Origin: Burkholderiales bacterium
GTDB taxonomy: Bacteria > Pseudomonadota > Gammaproteobacteria > Burkholderiales > Burkholderiaceae_C
Length of the DNA stretch: 64,000 nucleotides
Assembly (NCBI GenBank): GCA_016191525.1
Contig: JACPOK010000016.1
Location: 1 to 64,000 of the forward strand
Direction: 5' to 3'
The notes below the pieces were generated by a model. The model saw nothing but the letters and a program-made list of their open reading frames with translations, ran no database searches and had not been told where the DNA came from. Positions 8,360 through 16,915 of this stretch are shown here, piece after piece. Within the stretch, counting starts at the first letter, position 1. Each line of letters begins with the position of its first letter. Made by a program: the position numbers and the translations under genes.

Positions 8360-8983
8360 TTAACGCCCTTCTTGTGTTGGATCGCCCGACGCAGATGGCA
8401 GGCCAAGGAGACTTCTCCTAAGCGCCGCATCGTTTGCCTTGTCTCCCGCAACGATGCGGAGGAAGACTGAGAAGAATTCCTGTTCCTTGATCGGCTCAGG
8501 CATCGCCAATTTGTCGTTGATGTAGACGTAGGTACCCTCGTTGGGCACCCACTCGAGGGAATAGGATTCACCCGTGGCCATTCGCTTCTTCCTGGCGAAC
8601 ACCTCCCCCATGCGAACCAGCGCTGGAATGAGCTTCACGAACTCGCCTCGGGTCGCGTTGCGCTCCACTCCTGACGTGAAGTTCTTCCCGACTTCGTTCC
8701 CGTCAAGCTCCCGCAGGAACACAACGTGGTAGCGCTTGATGCCCTCCTGGCCCAGCACATCTGGAAGGCTTCTGGCGCGCCTGGGGACATACAAACCCGC
8801 GGCGGCCACCTTCTGAAAAAATATCTCCCGGACCCCGGCACCGTTGAGGATCAACCGGCTACCCCGTACAGTGACTTCAGAATCGAACTTGACGCCCGCT
8901 ATATTGACTGGAGTCGATGCGCTGGCCATGGTTGCGACCAGCGCCAACGCGGCATAGCACCAGAAAGGGCGGCTCGAGGTCAT
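8360..8983 (-). CDS. Secreted chalcone isomerase-like domain protein
   Basis: A 207-residue protein with a signal peptide (YAALALVATMASA then STPV). The body follows the bacterial chalcone-isomerase-like pattern: VNIAGVKFDSEVTVRGSRLILNGAGVREIFFQKVAAAGLYV at the front, then a central DGNEVGKNFTSGVERN segment and FFSVFLRIVAGDKANDAALRRSLLG at the end. Most members of this family are periplasmic proteins of unknown role. Some relatives bind fatty acids, and true chalcone isomerases act on flavonoids. The ATG overlaps the preceding oxidoreductase gene by four bases (ATGA), so it is co-translated with the hydroxyquinol genes. Whether it isomerises a polyphenol or only binds a ligand cannot be read from the sequence. 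Confidence 0.82.
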   Translation of the reverse strand: MTSSRPFWCYAALALVATMASASTPVNIAGVKFDSEVTVRGSRLILNGAGVREIFFQKVAAAGLYVPRRARSLPDVLGQEGIKRYHVVFLRELDGNEVGKNFTSGVERNATRGEFVKLIPALVRMGEVFARKKRMATGESYSLEWVPNEGTYVYINDKLAMPEPIKEQEFFSVFLRIVAGDKANDAALRRSLLGLPSASGDPTQEGR

Positions 8984-10011
8984 GCCGAAGGCGTCTCTAA
9001 CTCGACTTGCGCTCCGCCGTTCCGCCCGGAGCGAACAATGGCTTCGAACAGTTTGATGTTTTCAAGCAGCTCGGCGGATGTGAAAGGATAGGGAGAGCCC
9101 TTCGTAACAGCATCCGCCCACGACTCGAAGTTGGCCACTACCGCGCTGGTCGCTTCGTAGCTGCGTTGAACGCGTGCCACGCCAGTCGCCGTACAGTGCG
9201 TGAAGATCGTCGGCAGGCCTTGATCGACGTTCCCGAGCGATACCAGCTCCACCCAACCCTTGTCACCGAATACGGCGATGCGGCCATGGAACGGCGTTGC
9301 CGAAATGAAGGTGATGGTGCCGCGCGTGCCAGACCGGAACTTGATGGTGGCCGTAACGTAGTCTTGCGCTGGCGGCTCAAAGGTCATCGAGTCCGTGACG
9401 CAGCACACGCTCTCCGCGGGCCCCGCCAGCGCGACAAAGATGTCCGTAATGTGAATCCCGACCGCGGTCATCATCCCAGCCGGTGCATCCTTCTGGTCAA
9501 GCCGCCAGTTGGCTTTGTCGAGTTTGCGGAACAGGTCGTGGCTCACGTTCGTCTCAACGTGGAGCAGGCGGCCCAATTCGCCCGCGCGCACCATGCGCAT
9601 CAGCTCGGCCACGGCGGGCTCGAAACGCCGCTCGTGGCCCATACCGAGGACACGACCCCCGCTAGCAGCCGCTTCCAGCATACGGCGTGCTCCGGCGCTC
9701 GTCATCGCCAGCGGCTTTTCGCAAAACACCTGCTTGCCAGTCTCCAGTGCGGCTAGCACCTGCTCCTCATGCAAGGAATGCGGCGTGGCGAGGATGACGC
9801 CGTCGATGTCGCTGCGCGCCAGCACCTGCGCCAGATCCGTGGCGAGTTCGACGTCAGCCTGCAGCAGGAAGGCCTTCGCTTCCTCGGTTGGGAAAGGGTC
9901 GATGCCGACAACGACCTCGAACTTCCGGCTCGCTGCCAGCGAACGGATGATCTCTTTTCCCCACCAGCCCAAGCCGGCCACCGCGACCCTCATTGAATGT
10001 GCTTGCTTCAT
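8980..10011 (-). CDS. Gfo/Idh/MocA family NAD(P)-dependent oxidoreductase
   Basis: A 343-residue cytoplasmic oxidoreductase. The Rossmann fold begins with VAVAGLGWWGKEIIRSL (about residues 8-24). LATPHSLHEEQVLAALETGKQVFCEKPLA carries the family EKP motif with the conserved lysine near residue 98. The C-terminal alpha/beta domain has GMMTAVGIHITDIFVAL with the usual G-H-D spacing. Such enzymes act on sugars, inositols, dihydrodiols and bile pigments. Its place between maleylacetate reductase and the chalcone-isomerase-like gene suggests it modifies a glycosyl or cyclic intermediate of the same substrate. The start at 10011 has a strong GAGGAG site. Spacing to the upstream gene is 27 bases. Confidence 0.88.
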   Translation of the reverse strand: MKQAHSMRVAVAGLGWWGKEIIRSLAASRKFEVVVGIDPFPTEEAKAFLLQADVELATDLAQVLARSDIDGVILATPHSLHEEQVLAALETGKQVFCEKPLAMTSAGARRMLEAAASGGRVLGMGHERRFEPAVAELMRMVRAGELGRLLHVETNVSHDLFRKLDKANWRLDQKDAPAGMMTAVGIHITDIFVALAGPAESVCCVTDSMTFEPPAQDYVTATIKFRSGTRGTITFISATPFHGRIAVFGDKGWVELVSLGNVDQGLPTIFTHCTATGVARVQRSYEATSAVVANFESWADAVTKGSPYPFTSAELLENIKLFEAIVRSGRNGGAQVELETPSA

Positions 10012-10038
10012 TTCTCGTACTCCTCAAAATATGAATCT

Positions 10039-11106
10039 TTAGTCCCGCGGCCGCACGCCTGCCCAAGCGTCGTCGAGCAGTTCCGCAAGCGCGCCGGCTT
10101 CGAGCGGGCGAGGGTTCCAGTACGGGTTGGCCAACGCGAGCTCCAGCGTCCTCCGCAAACCTTCTTTGGGCATGCCAAGCTCTCTCAGCGAGATGGTTGC
10201 GCCCAGTTCACGCGCCAAGTCGAACAGACCGGTGGCCGCGCCCGGAGCCCCAATGGCCGCCGCAATTCTTGCAATAGCCTGGGGCGCCGCGGGTGCGTTG
10301 TAGGCGAGCGCGTGGGGCAGAACTACCGTGTGCGTTTCTGCATGCGGCAGGTTGAAGGTTCCGCCCAGGGTGTGGCACAGCTTGTGGTGCAATGACATGC
10401 CCACATGGCCCAGTACCGATCCACACAGCCACGCGCCATAGAGGCAGGCGCTGCGCGCGGCCGCATCTGCCGGCGCTCGATGGATTCCACGCAAGCCCTG
10501 CGCCAGCGCGCGGATGCCCTCTTCGGCCATCAATGACATTACCGGATTCCCATCAATGGCATAAAGGCCTTCGGCAGCATGGGCGATGGCGTTGATGCCG
10601 CTGACAACCGACATCGGCACGGACAGGCCTTGGGACAATTCCGGGTCGTACAGCACGGTTTTGGGCAGTACCCGCGGGTCGCGACCTGTCTTCTTGACGC
10701 CGGCCTCCGTGATGCCGTAGATCGGCGTCATCTCCGAGCCGGCGTAGGTAGTGGGCACCGCGATGATCGGCAGCCCGGACTCCAGCGCAATGGCCTTGCC
10801 CAGGCCAACCGTCGAGCCACCACCGATGGCCACCGCACAATCCGCTCCCACTTCACTGGCGTGCTGCCTTGCCCGTCGCGCCGACTCGATCGGAACATGC
10901 ATCTCCGCGCCGCTAAACACACCCGCACTCGCGGGCCCAAGCAAGGCGGAGGCGGCTTGAGCGACCTCCATTTGCTGAGGCGTGCACAGCACCAGCGCGC
11001 GTCGAGCGCCGAGCGCCGCCACCTCCTGCGCGAGCCGGCCCAGGCTGCCCCGCGCGAACACCACCCGCGATGGCTGGGCGACAAATACGAAATCATTCCA
11101 TTGCAT
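10039..11106 (-). CDS. Maleylacetate reductase (iron-containing alcohol dehydrogenase family)
   Basis: Reduces maleylacetate to 3-oxoadipate with NAD(P)H, the second step after hydroxyquinol ring cleavage. The 355 residues show the dinucleotide motif AIGGGSTVGLGKAIAL (about 95-110) and PTTYAGSEMTPIYGIT, typical of maleylacetate reductases, plus the C-terminal metal region MSLHHKLCHTLGGTFNLPHAETH. I chose the ATG at 11106 (MQWNDFVF) over a longer frame extension because it matches the family start. It overlaps the end of the Dabb gene by 14 bases. The pairing with the intradiol dioxygenase at 15865-16794 and PcaIJ makes the assignment firm. Confidence 0.92.
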   Translation of the reverse strand: MQWNDFVFVAQPSRVVFARGSLGRLAQEVAALGARRALVLCTPQQMEVAQAASALLGPASAGVFSGAEMHVPIESARRARQHASEVGADCAVAIGGGSTVGLGKAIALESGLPIIAVPTTYAGSEMTPIYGITEAGVKKTGRDPRVLPKTVLYDPELSQGLSVPMSVVSGINAIAHAAEGLYAIDGNPVMSLMAEEGIRALAQGLRGIHRAPADAAARSACLYGAWLCGSVLGHVGMSLHHKLCHTLGGTFNLPHAETHTVVLPHALAYNAPAAPQAIARIAAAIGAPGAATGLFDLARELGATISLRELGMPKEGLRRTLELALANPYWNPRPLEAGALAELLDDAWAGVRPRD

Positions 11107-11398
11107 AGTCCACCTGGTGTCGGTTGATGCGCAAATCGCCGAGTTCCTCACGCACGCGCAAGTGCGCGGGATGCGTGGCATACAGGGCCAGGGATTCCCG
11201 GCTGTCGAAGACGCTGTACAGGACGACATCGCAGGCGTAGTCCACGCCACTCGAGTCCACCCCCACCTCGAGATGCAGCAACCCGGGAATTTGGCCGCGC
11301 AGACTCTCGAATCTGTTGCGCAGGAACGCAATGGCCCGCGCCTTCTCCTGGGTAGACTCGCCGCGCAGGTTCCACATCACGATGTGCTTTATTGCCAT
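11093..11398 (-). CDS. Dabb (stress-responsive alpha/beta barrel) domain protein
   Basis: A 101-residue single-domain protein of the dimeric alpha/beta-barrel fold. The family opening MAIKHIVMWNLRG, the middle IPGLLHLEVGVDSS, and ALYATHPAHLRVREEL with its conserved H-P-H histidines are all present. Bacterial members are often small decarboxylases, cyclases or chaperones in aromatic operons, for example beside resorcinol or hydroxyquinol genes. It lies between the ABC receptor gene (7 bases away) and maleylacetate reductase, which it overlaps by 14 bases. Its role here is inferred only from the context. Confidence 0.85.
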   Translation of the reverse strand: MAIKHIVMWNLRGESTQEKARAIAFLRNRFESLRGQIPGLLHLEVGVDSSGVDYACDVVLYSVFDSRESLALYATHPAHLRVREELGDLRINRHQVDYAME

Positions 11399-11405
11399 TG
11401 GCCGG

Positions 11406-12377
11406 TTACGACTTGACGGCGTCTTCCCACTTTGGACAGCTGCGGGCTTCGACGGGCGTTTCCAACTGTTGGTAGTTGGTCTTGTCGATCACCATCGCAG
11501 GAAAGACAATTTCCTTCTTGACGGGAAGCTTTCGCAGATCGCGCACCGCCGTCAGTACCGACATGCACCCCTGCATAAAGCCGTTGTAGTCTCCCGTGGC
11601 TAGCATCTTGCCGGCCTTGATCGCCTCGATCGCCTCCTTGGTGCCATTGATGCCGACAACCAGTGCTTTGCGGTTGGCGCCATCGAGCGCCTCGATCGCG
11701 CCCGCAGCCATGGCATCGTTCGCAGCGAATACACCATCGATCTTCGGGTGCGACTGCATCAGGTTCTCCATCACCTGCAATGCTTGCAGGCGCTGGTAGT
11801 TGCCTGGTTGCGATGCAAGCACCTTGATGCCAGCTGCTTCCTTGATCGCATCATTGAGCCCGCGCACGCGGTCAATGCTGGTGAGTGCTCCTTTAACCCC
11901 TTCGAGCACCACCAGGTTGCCCTTGCCACCCATGGCCTGGATCAGATACTTGGCTGTTTCGAATCCCAGCTTGTAGTCACTGGCGCCGACAAAAGCGACG
12001 AAGTTGCCGCTCTCGCTTCGATCGGTGACGTTCACAGCCGGAATTTTGGCCCCATTGATCTTGGCTACGGCAGGCACCATGGCCTTGTAGTCGACCGGCG
12101 TGAAGACGATCGCGTCAGGCTTCTTGACAATCACGTCTTCCACCTGGCTCATTTGCTCGGGGATGCTGTCAGGCTTGGTCGGCACGTAGTGCGTGACCTT
12201 GGCGTTCATCTGCTTGGCGGCAGAATCGGCACCGAGCCGCACCGCTTGGAAGAACGGGTTGGTTTGGTTCTTCGTGAACACTGCAATGCGTTCGCCCTCA
12301 GCGAAGCTCGGCACGGCAGCGCAGGCCGTAGCCGCCGCGATTGCGGCACGGACCATCGTCATCTTTGTCATCTTCAT
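11406..12377 (-). CDS. Rbs-type ABC transporter periplasmic receptor
   Basis: A 323-residue periplasmic binding protein of the ribose/galactose (Peripla_BP_4) type. A signal peptide is visible (MVRAAIAAATACAAVPSFA then EGERIAVF). Landmarks are IAVFTKNQTNPFFQAVRLGAD, IVKKPDAIVFTPVDYKAM, IDGVFAANDAMAAGAIEAL and ALVVGINGTKEAIEAIKAGKM. It completes a full importer with the two permeases and the ATPase upstream, all overlapping by four or eight bases. The relatives bind sugars. A phenolic glycoside or a polyol would suit the enzymes around it, but the ligand is unknown. Confidence 0.9.
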   Translation of the reverse strand: MKMTKMTMVRAAIAAATACAAVPSFAEGERIAVFTKNQTNPFFQAVRLGADSAAKQMNAKVTHYVPTKPDSIPEQMSQVEDVIVKKPDAIVFTPVDYKAMVPAVAKINGAKIPAVNVTDRSESGNFVAFVGASDYKLGFETAKYLIQAMGGKGNLVVLEGVKGALTSIDRVRGLNDAIKEAAGIKVLASQPGNYQRLQALQVMENLMQSHPKIDGVFAANDAMAAGAIEALDGANRKALVVGINGTKEAIEAIKAGKMLATGDYNGFMQGCMSVLTAVRDLRKLPVKKEIVFPAMVIDKTNYQQLETPVEARSCPKWEDAVKS

Positions 12378-13387
12378 CGTCCATCTCCTTTACGAGTAAG
12401 GTTGTCCAGAAATACCGCCATAACCACGATCGCGCCCGTCATCACGGGCTGCCAGTTGGCATTGATCGCTAACAGGTTCATGCCATTGAGTACGAGGGTG
12501 AGGATCAGCGCACCGACCAGCGTGCCGAACACCGACCCCACGCCACCGAACAGCGAGGTGCCCCCGATCAACACCGCCGCGATCGCGGGCAAGGTCAGTG
12601 ATTCACCGATATCGCCTTCGGCCGAATTCAACCGCGCCAGGAAGATCAGGCTGGCCAGGCCCGCCATCGCGCCGCTGACGGCGTAAACGAGCACGAGACG
12701 GCGCTTCACAGGCACGCCGGACAGCCGTGCGGCCTCGGGGTTGGCGCCCACCGCGTAGATCTCCTGCCCCCAACGGGTGCGCTGCGCGAAGACAGCGCCA
12801 ATCAGAAGGAAGACCACCATCAGGTACACCGGGATGGGAATGCCAAGCCAGTAGCCGCTGCCGAGAGCGCGGAAGGAAGCCGGAAAGCCGTGAATTGTCT
12901 CGCCCTTCATGAACCAGTACGTGATGCCGTGGAGAATCCAGAGCATCCCGTAGGTCGCGATGAACGGTGGAATACGGATCAACGTGATCAACAACCCGTT
13001 GGCGATGCCGATCAGGAGGCCACAGCCCAGGCCGGCGAACACGGCCAACGCAATCGACCCCGTGGCCTTCATCAAGGTCGCGGCCAGGCACGCGCTCATC
13101 GCGACATTGGCCCCTACTGAGAGGTCGAGACCAGCCGTGAGGATCACCAACGTGAGGCCGGACGCCAACAGGAACAGCAGCGCCGCCTGTCGCAGCACGT
13201 TCAGGATATTCGGGTTGGTGAGGAAGGCGCTACTGGCGAGGCTGAGCACCAGGCACAGAAGTCCGAGCGCCAGCAGCCGAAAGACCACGCTGCGTACCGG
13301 ATCGGGCAGCGAATACCACGGGCCACTCGACGGGCTCACGGGCTCGGTGGTTGCGGCCGGCTTGGTTTGATTCATGATTGCGCTCAT
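12374..13387 (-). CDS. Rbs-type ABC transporter permease 1
   Basis: A 337-residue inner-membrane permease with eight to ten hydrophobic segments, starting after a polar N-terminus of about 30 residues. It carries the RbsC-family block LTLVILTAGLDLSVGANVAMSACLAATLM and the loop YAVGANPEAARLSGVPVKRR that meets the ATPase. It ends with AVLIGGTSLFGGVGSVFGTLVGALIL. It overlaps the receptor gene at the ATGA sequence 12374-12377 and the second permease gene at 13384-13387, so the four transporter genes are translationally coupled. Confidence 0.9.
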   Translation of the reverse strand: MSAIMNQTKPAATTEPVSPSSGPWYSLPDPVRSVVFRLLALGLLCLVLSLASSAFLTNPNILNVLRQAALLFLLASGLTLVILTAGLDLSVGANVAMSACLAATLMKATGSIALAVFAGLGCGLLIGIANGLLITLIRIPPFIATYGMLWILHGITYWFMKGETIHGFPASFRALGSGYWLGIPIPVYLMVVFLLIGAVFAQRTRWGQEIYAVGANPEAARLSGVPVKRRLVLVYAVSGAMAGLASLIFLARLNSAEGDIGESLTLPAIAAVLIGGTSLFGGVGSVFGTLVGALILTLVLNGMNLLAINANWQPVMTGAIVVMAVFLDNLTRKGDGR

Positions 13388-14370
13388 GCCTGCTTCCCGC
13401 GGAACGCGTCGATCGTCAGTGCGAAGATGACCAGGAACCCGATGGCCGCAACTTGGACAGCCGAGGTCACGCCCATCAGATTGAGCCCGTTACGCAGCAC
13501 ACCGACTGCCAGCACACCGACGAGGGTGCCCAGCAACCATCCTTTGCCCTTCTCGAAAGAAGTGCCTCCCACGGCCACCGCAGCGATGGCATCGAACTCC
13601 ATGCCCAGCGCAGCCGTGGGGTGACCCGAGCTGATGCGCGCCGTCAAGAGCAGCGCGGCGAGTCCCGCCATCAAACCGCCGATGACGTATACGCCAACCA
13701 GATACCAGCGAGCGTGCACACCGGCCAGGCCCAGCGCCTCACAGTTGCCACCGAGCGCGAACACATATGCGCCGAATCGCGTGTGGTAGAGCGCAAAGTG
13801 AAATGCCAGGTAGGCGGTGGCGGCAACCCACAACGGCGATGGCACACCGAGCGCGGAACCGGTGTAGAACATCTGCACCACGTCGGGAATACCGACGACG
13901 CTCCGCCCGTCGGTGACTACCAGCGCCAGGCCCTGTGCCACGCCGAGCGTACCCAGCGTAGCAACGAAGGGCGGGATCTCCAGCCGGGCAATCAGGGCGC
14001 CATTGAGCAGACCGAAAAGCAGGCCGACCCCGAGCGCCGCAAAAAGGGCCAGTCCGACCCCACCCGTCTTCACCGCAACTGTCGCCAGCACCACGTTGGC
14101 CAGCGTCAGAACCGCGCCAATCGATAGGTCGAGCCCTTCGGTCATGATGATCAGCGTCATCGGGAGTGCGATGAGTAGCAGTATGGTCGACTGCATCGCG
14201 ACGTTCACAATGTTGGCACTTGCCAGGAAGTTCGGAGTCAGCAGCGCAAACGCCACGCACAGTACGGCCAGCATCAGAAATGCACCGCTCGCGCTTCCGC
14301 TGCGCCCAAGGCGTCGCACCAGATCAAGAACGCGACGATCAGCACAGTTGTTGGCGGTCAATTCATGCAT
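13384..14370 (-). CDS. Rbs-type ABC transporter permease 2
   Basis: A 328-residue membrane permease of the same family as its neighbour. It has the block MTLIIMTEGLDLSIGAVLTLANVVLATV, the coupling loop FALGGNCEALGLAGVHARW and the closing AVAVGGTSFEKGKGWLLGTLVGVLAVGVL. Two different permeases in one Rbs-type operon indicate a heterodimeric channel. It overlaps the ATPase gene by eight bases and the other permease gene by four. The divergence between the two permeases is clear from the loops. Confidence 0.9.
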   Translation of the reverse strand: MHELTANNCADRRVLDLVRRLGRSGSASGAFLMLAVLCVAFALLTPNFLASANIVNVAMQSTILLLIALPMTLIIMTEGLDLSIGAVLTLANVVLATVAVKTGGVGLALFAALGVGLLFGLLNGALIARLEIPPFVATLGTLGVAQGLALVVTDGRSVVGIPDVVQMFYTGSALGVPSPLWVAATAYLAFHFALYHTRFGAYVFALGGNCEALGLAGVHARWYLVGVYVIGGLMAGLAALLLTARISSGHPTAALGMEFDAIAAVAVGGTSFEKGKGWLLGTLVGVLAVGVLRNGLNLMGVTSAVQVAAIGFLVIFALTIDAFRGKQA

Positions 14371-15865
14371 GGTGCATCCCCAGGGTCAAGATGGCCTGCT
14401 CGTTCATCTGACTTCGTGAAAGGTGGCCCGCGACACGGCCTTCACGCATGACATAAGTACGGTCGCACACGTTGACAATCTCGGACAGTTCCGAGGAAAT
14501 CATCAGTACTGCGGCGCCTTTCTTCACCAGCGAGTCGATTAGCGCAAAGATTTCGGCCTTCGCGCCAACGTCAATGCCGCGGGTGGGTTCGTCGAAGATG
14601 AAAAGTCTGGATTGCGCGCTAAGCCACTTGCCGATCACGACCTTCTGCTGATTTCCCCCTGAAAGCAGCCGCACCCGCCGGTCCGGCCCCGGGGTTGCGA
14701 TGCGGAGGCGGTCAATCAGCGCACGCGTCTGTTCCGCGGCCTTACCCGGTGAAAACCATCCCCGCGGAAACAGGAGCGGCAAACTTGCCAGAACCATGTT
14801 CTCGGCCACGGAGCGGATCAGCGCAAGCCCTTGCGTCTTTCGACTCTCGGGTATGAGCGCAACGCCTAGCTGGCGCGCGCGGGTGGGCCCGCCTTCTTGG
14901 CGCTGGCCAAAGACTTCTATGCTGCCGGATTCGATAGGATCCGCACCAAAGACGGCACGGGCGACCTCTGTCCGGCCGGAGCCGACCAGACCGGCCAGCC
15001 CGACAATCTCCCCGGCACGCACCTCAAGGTCAATGGATTGGATACCGCTGCGGGCTGTGACGCCCTGCATCCGCAGCGCGATCGCGCCTGGTTTTTCGCA
15101 AAACTTGCGCGCATAGGACATGTCAACCTTGCGTCCGACCATCAGACTCACCAATTCGTCCGGCTCGGTTTCGCCTGGCATCCGATAGCCGACCTTCTTG
15201 CCATCGCGAAGCACCGTGATGCGATCTCCCATCGAGAAGACTTCGGCCATACGGTGGCTGATGTACACCATCGCCACGCCCTGCTGCTTGAGCTTGTCGA
15301 TCATGCGAAACAACTTCTCGGTCTCATTGTCTGAGAGTGCCGCGGTCGGCTCGTCCAGCACCAGGATGCGCGCATCCTGCGACAGCGCCTTGGCAATTTC
15401 CACCATCTGTTGTTGCGCCACGCCCAGCGCGGCCACCACGGTGTCGGGGGTGAGCGTCATGCCGAGCTGGTCCATGATCGCCTGCGCCCGCTTCCGCATG
15501 CGCGCGTGATCGACCGTGCCCGGGAGGCGGCCTCTCGGTTCCCGGCCCAAGTAGATGTTCTGAGCTACGCTGAGATACGGAACCAGCGTGAACTCCTGGA
15601 AGATCACTGCGATGCCAAGCCGCTTCGCATCAGCCGGGCCAGCCATTGCGACCGCTTGGCCCTGGTGGATGAACGTACCGGCGTCGGCTTTGTGTGCGCC
15701 GCACATGACTTTCATGAGCGTTGATTTTCCTGCACCGTTCTCGCCCAGGAGCATGTGCACCTCGCCCGGGAAGAGTTCGAACGACACATCGTCGAGTGCC
15801 TGGACACCAGCAAAGCGCTTACTGATGCCGCGCAATTCCAGCAGGGGGGTTTTGTCGGACGTCAT
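14363..15865 (-). CDS. Rbs-type ABC transporter ATPase (two nucleotide-binding domains)
   Basis: A 500-residue ATPase with two ABC domains, as in RbsA. Domain 1 has Walker A GENGAGKST, signature-like GVAQQQMVEIAKAL and Walker B ILVLDEPTAALS. Domain 2 has the degenerate Walker A LVGSGRTEVARAV, signature LLSGGNQQKVVIGKW and LFIFDEPTRGID. I chose the ATG at 15865 (MTSDKTPLLELRGISKRF). Longer readings of the frame run into the dioxygenase gene. The stop codon of the dioxygenase and this start share one base (TGATG), so transporter and ring-cleavage enzyme are tightly coupled. Confidence 0.92.
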   Translation of the reverse strand: MTSDKTPLLELRGISKRFAGVQALDDVSFELFPGEVHMLLGENGAGKSTLMKVMCGAHKADAGTFIHQGQAVAMAGPADAKRLGIAVIFQEFTLVPYLSVAQNIYLGREPRGRLPGTVDHARMRKRAQAIMDQLGMTLTPDTVVAALGVAQQQMVEIAKALSQDARILVLDEPTAALSDNETEKLFRMIDKLKQQGVAMVYISHRMAEVFSMGDRITVLRDGKKVGYRMPGETEPDELVSLMVGRKVDMSYARKFCEKPGAIALRMQGVTARSGIQSIDLEVRAGEIVGLAGLVGSGRTEVARAVFGADPIESGSIEVFGQRQEGGPTRARQLGVALIPESRKTQGLALIRSVAENMVLASLPLLFPRGWFSPGKAAEQTRALIDRLRIATPGPDRRVRLLSGGNQQKVVIGKWLSAQSRLFIFDEPTRGIDVGAKAEIFALIDSLVKKGAAVLMISSELSEIVNVCDRTYVMREGRVAGHLSRSQMNEQAILTLGMHHA

Positions 15866-16794
15866 CAAGTCTCCAGTTCTTTTCGCGGCTTCCAGCCCAC
15901 GCTGTTTGCCTGGCGCCGACCCGATTCGCCCGCTGGCGCCGGATTCAGGACGAACCGGAAGCTCAGCGTGTTGAAGGGGACGTCGCTGGGCGTCCCATCT
16001 GGCGCGACTCCGGCCGGGTGCTGGACCCAGTCGGCAATGAGAGAGGAGCGAACGCCGAAGACAGCGTCCGAGTCCAGGTAGCGATCCCCTTCGCGAAACA
16101 CGTGTGTGATCAGTCGCTCGTAGCCGGGCGCTGTGATCATGAAGTGCAGGTGGGCCGGACGCCACGGATGGCGTCCCAGGGCCTTGAGCATCCTGCCAAC
16201 CGGGCCGTCATGGGGAATCGGATACGCCTCGGCCCGGATGCTCTTGAAGTGAAAAGCTCCATCTGCGTCCGCAACGAGCGTGGCACGCGCGCGATGCACA
16301 TCGCGGTCGGCGTACTGCACGTCGTAGTTGCCCGCAGCATCAGCCTGCCACACCTGCAGCTCCGCGTGCGGGATCGGATGGCCAGCGAGGTTAACGATCG
16401 TCCCGCGCACAAAGCAGGGCTCGCCTTGCGCGCCGTTAGCGACGTCGCCACCCAGCTCAACGTGTGGGGAGTTCTCGATGTGGAAGGGGCCAAAGACGGT
16501 GGATTCGGTACACCCATGCGGCTTCTTGTTGTTGAGCGCAGTCACCAGCATGGAGAGACCCAGCGTGTCCGAAAGAAGGATGAACTCCTGGCGCGCGTCG
16601 CTCGTGATGTGTCCGACCTCAGTCAGGAATTGAATCCCATGAAACCACTCTTCCTCAGTCAACGCGATTTCGCGGGCGAAAGCGTGCAGATGCTGAACCA
16701 AGCTCGTCATCACCTCACGCATACGCGAGCTTGCGGCTTTCGCATGCGCGCCGATCACGGCACGCGTGATGTTGTCCTCGTCAAGATTTCGCAT
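15865..16794 (-). CDS. Intradiol ring-cleavage dioxygenase, hydroxyquinol 1,2-dioxygenase type
   Basis: Cleaves hydroxyquinol (1,2,4-trihydroxybenzene) between its ortho hydroxyls to give maleylacetate; iron(III)-dependent and cytoplasmic. The 309 residues contain the N-terminal dimerisation domain of the catechol dioxygenase family (about 20-95), the STVFGPFHIENSP signature, then the iron ligands: Tyr157 in GNYDVQ, Tyr191 in AEAYPIP, His215 and His217 in RPAHLHF. Length and the absence of any muconate cycloisomerase gene favour hydroxyquinol over catechol or chlorocatechol. Maleylacetate reductase lies in the same run. It is the first gene of the ten-gene run. The upstream 120 bases hold a minus-strand terminator of the preceding gene. 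Confidence 0.9.
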   Translation of the reverse strand: MRNLDEDNITRAVIGAHAKAASSRMREVMTSLVQHLHAFAREIALTEEEWFHGIQFLTEVGHITSDARQEFILLSDTLGLSMLVTALNNKKPHGCTESTVFGPFHIENSPHVELGGDVANGAQGEPCFVRGTIVNLAGHPIPHAELQVWQADAAGNYDVQYADRDVHRARATLVADADGAFHFKSIRAEAYPIPHDGPVGRMLKALGRHPWRPAHLHFMITAPGYERLITHVFREGDRYLDSDAVFGVRSSLIADWVQHPAGVAPDGTPSDVPFNTLSFRFVLNPAPAGESGRRQANSVGWKPRKELET

Positions 16795-16886
16795 TCGTAT
16801 GTCCGTGAGTTCAGCGTGCCGGGACTGTAGATTTCGGATCGAAGCTCGCCTAGTGGTGTGGCCGGAAAGCGCGCTTCCGCAGGGCG

Positions 16887-16910
16887 GAAAAGGCCGGGTT
16901 TTCCCGGCCT
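16887..16910 (-). terminator. Rho-independent terminator after the branched-chain-type receptor gene
   Basis: Inverted repeat AGGCCGGG (16891-16898), loop TTTT, CCCGGCCT (16903-16910). Read on the minus strand the stem is followed by a short T run (complement of 16888-16890 and the stem edge). It lies six bases beyond the stop of the receptor gene that ends at 16916, and separates that gene from the dioxygenase operon. The T run is short, so termination may be partial. Confidence 0.6.
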
Positions 16911-16915
16911 CTGTG

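Noticed and set aside
15865-16794. Chlorocatechol pathway (dioxygenase plus maleylacetate reductase)
   Set aside because: There is no chloromuconate cycloisomerase, and the dioxygenase length and N-terminus fit hydroxyquinol enzymes better.
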